Shown here: positions 15,307 to 18,788 of the stretch, piece after piece
Numbering within the stretch: position 1 is the stretch's first letter
Layout of the letters: every line of letters starts with the position of its first letter
Source: JABDAD01 sp964409695
GTDB lineage: Bacteria; Pseudomonadota; Alphaproteobacteria; Rickettsiales; Rickettsiaceae
DNA: 18,788 bases
Direction: 5' to 3'
NCBI GenBank assembly: GCA_964409695.1
Contig: CAYPDX010000026.1
Coordinates: 1 to 18,788, forward strand
The notes under the pieces: model-generated
What the model saw: only the letters and a program-made list of their open reading frames with translations
What the model was told of the DNA's origin: nothing
The model's database searches: none
Position numbers and translations under genes: made by a program

Positions 15307-16455
15307 ATGGCAATTTATATACATTGGCCTTTCTGCCTTAGCCTGTGCCCTTATTGTGACTTTAATTCTCATATAGCTTCCTCTGTAAATCATGGTGAAT
15401 GGTCTGATTCATATTTAAAAGAACTTGAATATTACTTACCAATTATTCAAGGCAAAGAAATCTCATCTATATTTTTTGGCGGAGGCACTCCTTCCTTAAT
15501 GAATCCAAAAACCGTCAATAATATTATTAATTTTCTATCTAAACATGCTTTGGTAGAAAGTAATATTGAAATATCGCTTGAGGCTAATCCAACTTCAGTT
15601 GAAGTCAAGAAGTTTCAAGAATTCCAAGAAGCGGGGATTAATAGATTAAGTCTTGGAATACAATCTTTAATTGATCCTGACTTAAAATTACTTGGCAGAA
15701 AACATAGTGCTCTTGAAGCTAAAAAAGCGCTTGAAATAGCACGTAAATATTTTCAAAATTATTCATTTGATTTAATATATTCGCGTCCAAATCAAACTGT
15801 TAAATTATGGGAAAAGGAACTAAAAGAAGCTTTATCGCTGGCTGGTCCTCACTTATCTCTCTATCAATTAACAATAGAAAAAGGGACCCCATTCTATAAA
15901 ATGCATAAAGATGGAAATATTATATTACCGGATGAAGAAACCTCGGCAAATTTATATGATCTTACTAATGAGATCTTACTTGAGCATAATCTACATAGGT
16001 ACGAAATCTCAAATTATGCTAAACCTACTTATGAGTGTAAACATAATCTCACATACTGGAATTATAATGAATATCTTGGTATAGGGCCAGGAGCTCACAG
16101 TAGAATTGGGGGACATGAAATGATGACTTTTCATAATCCATCCAAATGGCAAACAGAAATTTCTACTAATGATCATGCAATTCAAAAAAATACGAAACTA
16201 TCGAAAGAAGAAGTCATCACGGAAATTATAATGATGATGCTAAGAACCTCTAAAGGTTTGAATACTGAAGATTTTCTTCAAAAAACAGGTGTGCAATTTC
16301 AAGATAGTTGTAACTCCGCTTACTTAAATTTACTTCTTGAAAAAAATATAATGATCTATTCTTCTGAATCTCGCTCATACTCACTTTCTTCAAGTGGTAT
16401 GAATATCCATAGTTATATTGTTCCAAGGCTAATAAGAGATACACTTAATTTCTAA
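15307..16455 (+). CDS. hemW: HemW, radical SAM heme chaperone
   Basis: Radical SAM family protein thought to bind heme and deliver it to respiratory enzymes. It was formerly annotated as oxygen-independent coproporphyrinogen oxidase. The 383-residue product begins MAIYIHWPF with the [4Fe-4S] motif C10-X3-C14-X2-C17 followed by DFNSH; the fourth cysteine of true HemN is replaced by Phe, as in HemW. FFGGGTPS follows, and KHNLTYWN near 245-252 is the HemW heme-related motif. ATG 15307 fits the family N-terminus and lies 16 bp after tgt. An in-frame ATG at 15259 (399-residue form, TTG 15256) would overlap tgt; neither has a clear ribosome binding site. The gene belongs to the queA-tgt-hemW run. 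Confidence 0.92.
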   Translation: MAIYIHWPFCLSLCPYCDFNSHIASSVNHGEWSDSYLKELEYYLPIIQGKEISSIFFGGGTPSLMNPKTVNNIINFLSKHALVESNIEISLEANPTSVEVKKFQEFQEAGINRLSLGIQSLIDPDLKLLGRKHSALEAKKALEIARKYFQNYSFDLIYSRPNQTVKLWEKELKEALSLAGPHLSLYQLTIEKGTPFYKMHKDGNIILPDEETSANLYDLTNEILLEHNLHRYEISNYAKPTYECKHNLTYWNYNEYLGIGPGAHSRIGGHEMMTFHNPSKWQTEISTNDHAIQKNTKLSKEEVITEIIMMMLRTSKGLNTEDFLQKTGVQFQDSCNSAYLNLLLEKNIMIYSSESRSYSLSSSGMNIHSYIVPRLIRDTLNF

Positions 16456-16535
16456 ATTCATAATATAAAACGATTTAGACGGACTTAGTCAAGTTTTTAT
16501 AGTAAACTCAAAAAAGCTATTTTGATAAATATTCA

Positions 16536-17729
16536 ATGAAACATCCAATTCTATACTCATATTTTATATGGTTCATAGCCTCTTCTTTCTATGCATATCA
16601 GTATGTTCTGAAAATCATGCCAAACAATATGATACCGGAATTAATGAACCAATATAATATAGATTTAGCGATAATAGGGCAGTTCACTGGGTTATATTAC
16701 ATTGGATATGCAATAGTACAAATTCCTCTTGGATTTGTGCTAGATAGGTTTGGCCCACGTAAAGTACTTACAGTTTCTGTGCTACTTACCTCTATTGGTT
16801 TACTACCTATTATTTTCTCAAATAAGCTCATATATTTACTTATAGGAAGGCTAATTGTAGGTATTGGCTCTTCATCAGCGATTCTTGGTACACTAAAAAT
16901 TATTACAATGAGATTCAGTGGTAATCAAGTTCCTAGAATGCTGGGATACTCAATTGCAATAAGTTTATTAGGGGCAATTTTTGGAAATAGTTTGCTTCAA
17001 ATTTTATGTGAAAATTTTGGATATAAAATAGTTGTAGGCTTATTCGTTTTTAACGGTCTTATACTTGCATCGATTATGAATTTATTCATACCTGAAATAA
17101 AACGTTCAGAGAGGCTTACCTCAATTTCTGAAATCATCGATATTTTAACTACTAAAAAAATCCTATATCTAGCAATATTTGCAGGTTTACTTGTAGGGCC
17201 ACTTGAATGTTTTGCATATATTTGGGGTGCAGAATTTCTTTCGAATGTATATAAAATTGATTTCAGTACATCCAGCTATCTTCCTACGCTAATATTTCTT
17301 GGAGTATGTGTAGGCTCACTTTTCATAACATTTATCGCTGAGAAAAATAGGAGCTATATAAAAACAACTGCAGAATCAGGTCTGTTTATGGCAATATTTT
17401 TTATAATATTAATGTCTACAAGACTTGAGCTGGATTTCTTAAAAATCATATTTTTCTTAATAGGCCTTGGCTCTTCTTATCAAGTCCTTATATTATACAA
17501 AGTAACAACCTATGTGCCAGAAAATGCCGCTGGCCTCTCTACTGCATACGCAAACTCTATAATTATGTTATTTGGTTACGGATTCCATAGTCTAATAGGA
17601 TTTATAGTAAAGTCATATAGTATTTATGGGCAAGAAAAAGCATATATAATTGGTACATCTATCATGCCAATATCTTTATTTATAGGCTCTCTTGGGTTTA
17701 TGTATTTTTCTTACAAAGAAGGCAATTAA
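16536..17729 (+). CDS. Major facilitator superfamily transporter
   Basis: A 397-residue inner-membrane protein with about twelve hydrophobic segments. The loop after the second segment holds the MFS motif A, GFVLDRFGPRKVL (66-78), and GRLIVGIGSSSAILG near residues 103-117 resembles motif B. The central loop (about 184-205) is basic and polar, as expected between the two six-helix halves. The substrate cannot be told from the sequence; intracellular bacteria use such carriers to import host metabolites. It lies 80 bp after hemW with its own untranslated leader and no strong ribosome binding site, so it may or may not be cotranscribed. Confidence 0.9.
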   Translation: MKHPILYSYFIWFIASSFYAYQYVLKIMPNNMIPELMNQYNIDLAIIGQFTGLYYIGYAIVQIPLGFVLDRFGPRKVLTVSVLLTSIGLLPIIFSNKLIYLLIGRLIVGIGSSSAILGTLKIITMRFSGNQVPRMLGYSIAISLLGAIFGNSLLQILCENFGYKIVVGLFVFNGLILASIMNLFIPEIKRSERLTSISEIIDILTTKKILYLAIFAGLLVGPLECFAYIWGAEFLSNVYKIDFSTSSYLPTLIFLGVCVGSLFITFIAEKNRSYIKTTAESGLFMAIFFIILMSTRLELDFLKIIFFLIGLGSSYQVLILYKVTTYVPENAAGLSTAYANSIIMLFGYGFHSLIGFIVKSYSIYGQEKAYIIGTSIMPISLFIGSLGFMYFSYKEGN

Positions 17730-17746
17730 TAAGAAATATTAAAAGT

Positions 17747-17772
17747 TTGACTTTTGTTGAGGGTTGTATTAA
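17747..17772 (+). promoter_or_regulatory. Possible promoter of the copy 2 membrane-protein gene
   Basis: TTGACT (17747-17752) within TTTGACTTTT matches the -35 region of the copy 1 membrane gene. The best -10, TATTAA (17767-17772), is only 14 bp away, which is short. The shared decamer suggests a conserved regulatory or promoter element even if the exact -10 is uncertain. Confidence 0.3.
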
Positions 17773-17802
17773 AAGCATAATTCTAATTTAAAGTTGAAAA
17801 TT

Positions 17803-18360
17803 ATGTCCATAAGAAGCGAAGTAATTTATTCGACCGTGATCATATGTCTCTCATTGGTAATAATTAGTTTGATAGATATTTTATATAGAGCAAAGAGAGA
17901 CTTTAAAATACAGAGCGTGCGTACCATTAACTTGTATCTTGATAAGAAGTTTCTATATAAATTATTATTAATGATTCGTGAATTCGATAAAATGAATGAT
18001 TTGCGAATATTATTGGAAGAAATATTAGATTATTTCTGTTTGGATTTTGTTGCTCTATATATAAAAGATCAGGATAAAATATTTCACGTAAAAAGTATGG
18101 CAGTAAATAAGTTATACACAGAGAAAGATATGAAATTATTATTTAGTCATTCTAACTCAATAAATGAAGAATCTGGGTATAAAATGATAAAAATTGAGAA
18201 TAAGAGACAGTTTATTGTGTTTAAAAATATGGAGATTTGTATGCTCATTATCTTAGAAGAAAAGCACAAATTATCGATAGAGGAAAAAGAGACTCTTGTA
18301 AATGAAGTTATGTTATTCTTAAATCTTGGAATAAATATCATGCGCTTTGCTAAAGCATGA
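17803..18360 (+). CDS. Membrane protein with GAF-like domain, duplicated module, copy 2
   Basis: A 185-residue paralogue of the protein at 11960-12508. It has one N-terminal membrane segment (about residues 7-27), then the basic stretch YRAKRDF and a cytosolic domain. Shared blocks with copy 1 are YLDKKF, KLL, ILLEEILDYFCLDFVAL (copy 1 ILLDEIMHYFCLDFIAI), NKLYT, RQFIVFKNMEICMLI, and a final NLGINI. The variable stretch between them suggests a diverged ligand or partner surface. The fold looks like a small GAF-type sensor, by pattern only. ATG 17803 is chosen; the in-frame TTG at 17794 has no better ribosome binding site and would add three residues. The gene converges on the small gene with a 15-bp gap. 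Confidence 0.75.
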   Translation: MSIRSEVIYSTVIICLSLVIISLIDILYRAKRDFKIQSVRTINLYLDKKFLYKLLLMIREFDKMNDLRILLEEILDYFCLDFVALYIKDQDKIFHVKSMAVNKLYTEKDMKLLFSHSNSINEESGYKMIKIENKRQFIVFKNMEICMLIILEEKHKLSIEEKETLVNEVMLFLNLGINIMRFAKA

Positions 18361-18375
18361 TAAAGTTATCCTATA

Positions 18376-18615
18376 CTATGAAAATAATGCTTTAACCTTA
18401 CTGGCTATATATACTAACTCGTCTTTGGAACAATTTAGGTCTATATTTTGATTCTCTCTTGGAAATAAATACAATAATGCATTCCTAATAATATATTTGG
18501 ATTCATTAGAAGATAATTTTTCTGAATGCTGCACTATCATGTTAATATGGTGTTGATGGTAAGACAATTCTGACTGTATATTTTCCACGCTTGTAATTTG
18601 TTGATTTTTGAACAA
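18376..18615 (-). CDS. Small soluble protein of duplicated convergent module, copy 2
   Basis: A paralogue of the 75-residue protein at 11716-11943; with the TTG start at 18615 it has 79 residues. Conserved parts are HSEKLSSNES, II followed by NALLYL, and LNCSKDELVYIASKVKALF. The frame is open up to a TTG at 18684, but the extra segment has no counterpart in copy 1, and that TTG lies in a likely -35 box. TTG 18615 is preceded by ATTGGTAT, the same word found just before the copy 1 start; a GTG at 18588 (70 residues) is another option. No family is recognised. The order relative to the membrane gene is the mirror image of copy 1. Confidence 0.65.
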   Translation of the reverse strand: MFKNQQITSVENIQSELSYHQHHINMIVQHSEKLSSNESKYIIRNALLYLFPRENQNIDLNCSKDELVYIASKVKALFS

Positions 18616-18658
18616 AAAATACCAATATTTTATTTGCTTATTACGCGAGTATAAAGCT

Positions 18659-18684
18659 ATTATAAGTATATAGATATAAGTCAA
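18659..18684 (-). promoter_or_regulatory. Possible promoter of the copy 2 small gene
   Basis: On the minus strand a consensus -10 TATAAT (18664-18659) lies 14 bp after TTGACT (18684-18679), or 15 bp after TTTGAC. The TAATAGCTTTAT word that begins in the -10 recurs upstream of the copy 1 small gene at 11661-11672. The transcript would start near 18652, leaving a leader of about 37 nt before TTG 18615. Spacing is short, so confidence is moderate to low. Confidence 0.35.
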
Positions 18685-18788
18685 AGTCTTCTAAGTAAGT
18701 CAATTAGGCAAATAATACCTAGATGATATAATGCTATAGTAATTTAGGTTGAATTAGGCATAATTATTTGTTATTCTAAAATTAAAAA

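Noticed and set aside
18616..18684. 23-residue hydrophobic N-terminal extension of the copy 2 small protein
   Set aside because: It is absent from copy 1, and the DNA holds a TTGACT/TATAAT promoter and the leader word ATTGGTAT.

Overview
The window is AT-rich, densely coded DNA. It carries ISC iron-sulfur, fatty-acid, queuosine and HemW genes of alphaproteobacterial type. The compact acpP-fabF-mltG and queA-tgt-hemW runs, a QueA whose N-terminal region (NDSKVVKAALNL) resembles the rickettsial form, and ankyrin-free but effector-like and NB-ARC genes all suggest an intracellular member of the Rickettsiales, perhaps from a protist-associated lineage. Genus is not determined; this is inference from sequence character only.

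Layout. (1) 1-3397: the end of the ISC operon, iscU (5' end cut off), iscA, hscB, hscA, fdx, which assembles and delivers Fe-S clusters. (2) 3394-3567: an imperfect long inverted repeat starting in the fdx stop codon, then a related hairpin. (3) 3729-4802: a TraB/GumN (Tiki-like) family protein without a signal peptide. (4) 4803-5214: non-coding, with a strong hairpin and a possible acpP promoter. (5) 5215-7752: acpP, fabF and mltG, with mltG starting at a TTG codon inside fabF.

(6) 7856-12912 is an accessory block between two housekeeping blocks. It holds a small acidic protein followed by a larger protein with a strongly basic C-terminal tail (candidate chaperone and type IV effector). Next comes a 769-residue protein combining an N-terminal LuxR-type helix-turn-helix, one transmembrane segment and an NB-ARC NTPase. 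A convergent gene pair (75-residue soluble protein facing a 182-residue membrane protein with a GAF-like domain) and a Cro/CI-type regulator close the block.

(7) 13170-17729: queA, tgt, hemW and an MFS transporter. (8) 17803-18615: a second copy of the convergent pair from region 6, in inverted order. Both partners are clearly paralogous to copy 1, the 3' ends are again 15-16 bp apart, and upstream motifs (TTTGACTT, TAATAGCTTTAT, ATTGGTAT) are shared. I do not recognise this two-gene module, and it is the best candidate here for an undescribed system. The other strong oddity is the membrane-anchored LuxR/NB-ARC protein, whose predicted topology conflicts with the need of an NB-ARC domain for cytosolic ATP.
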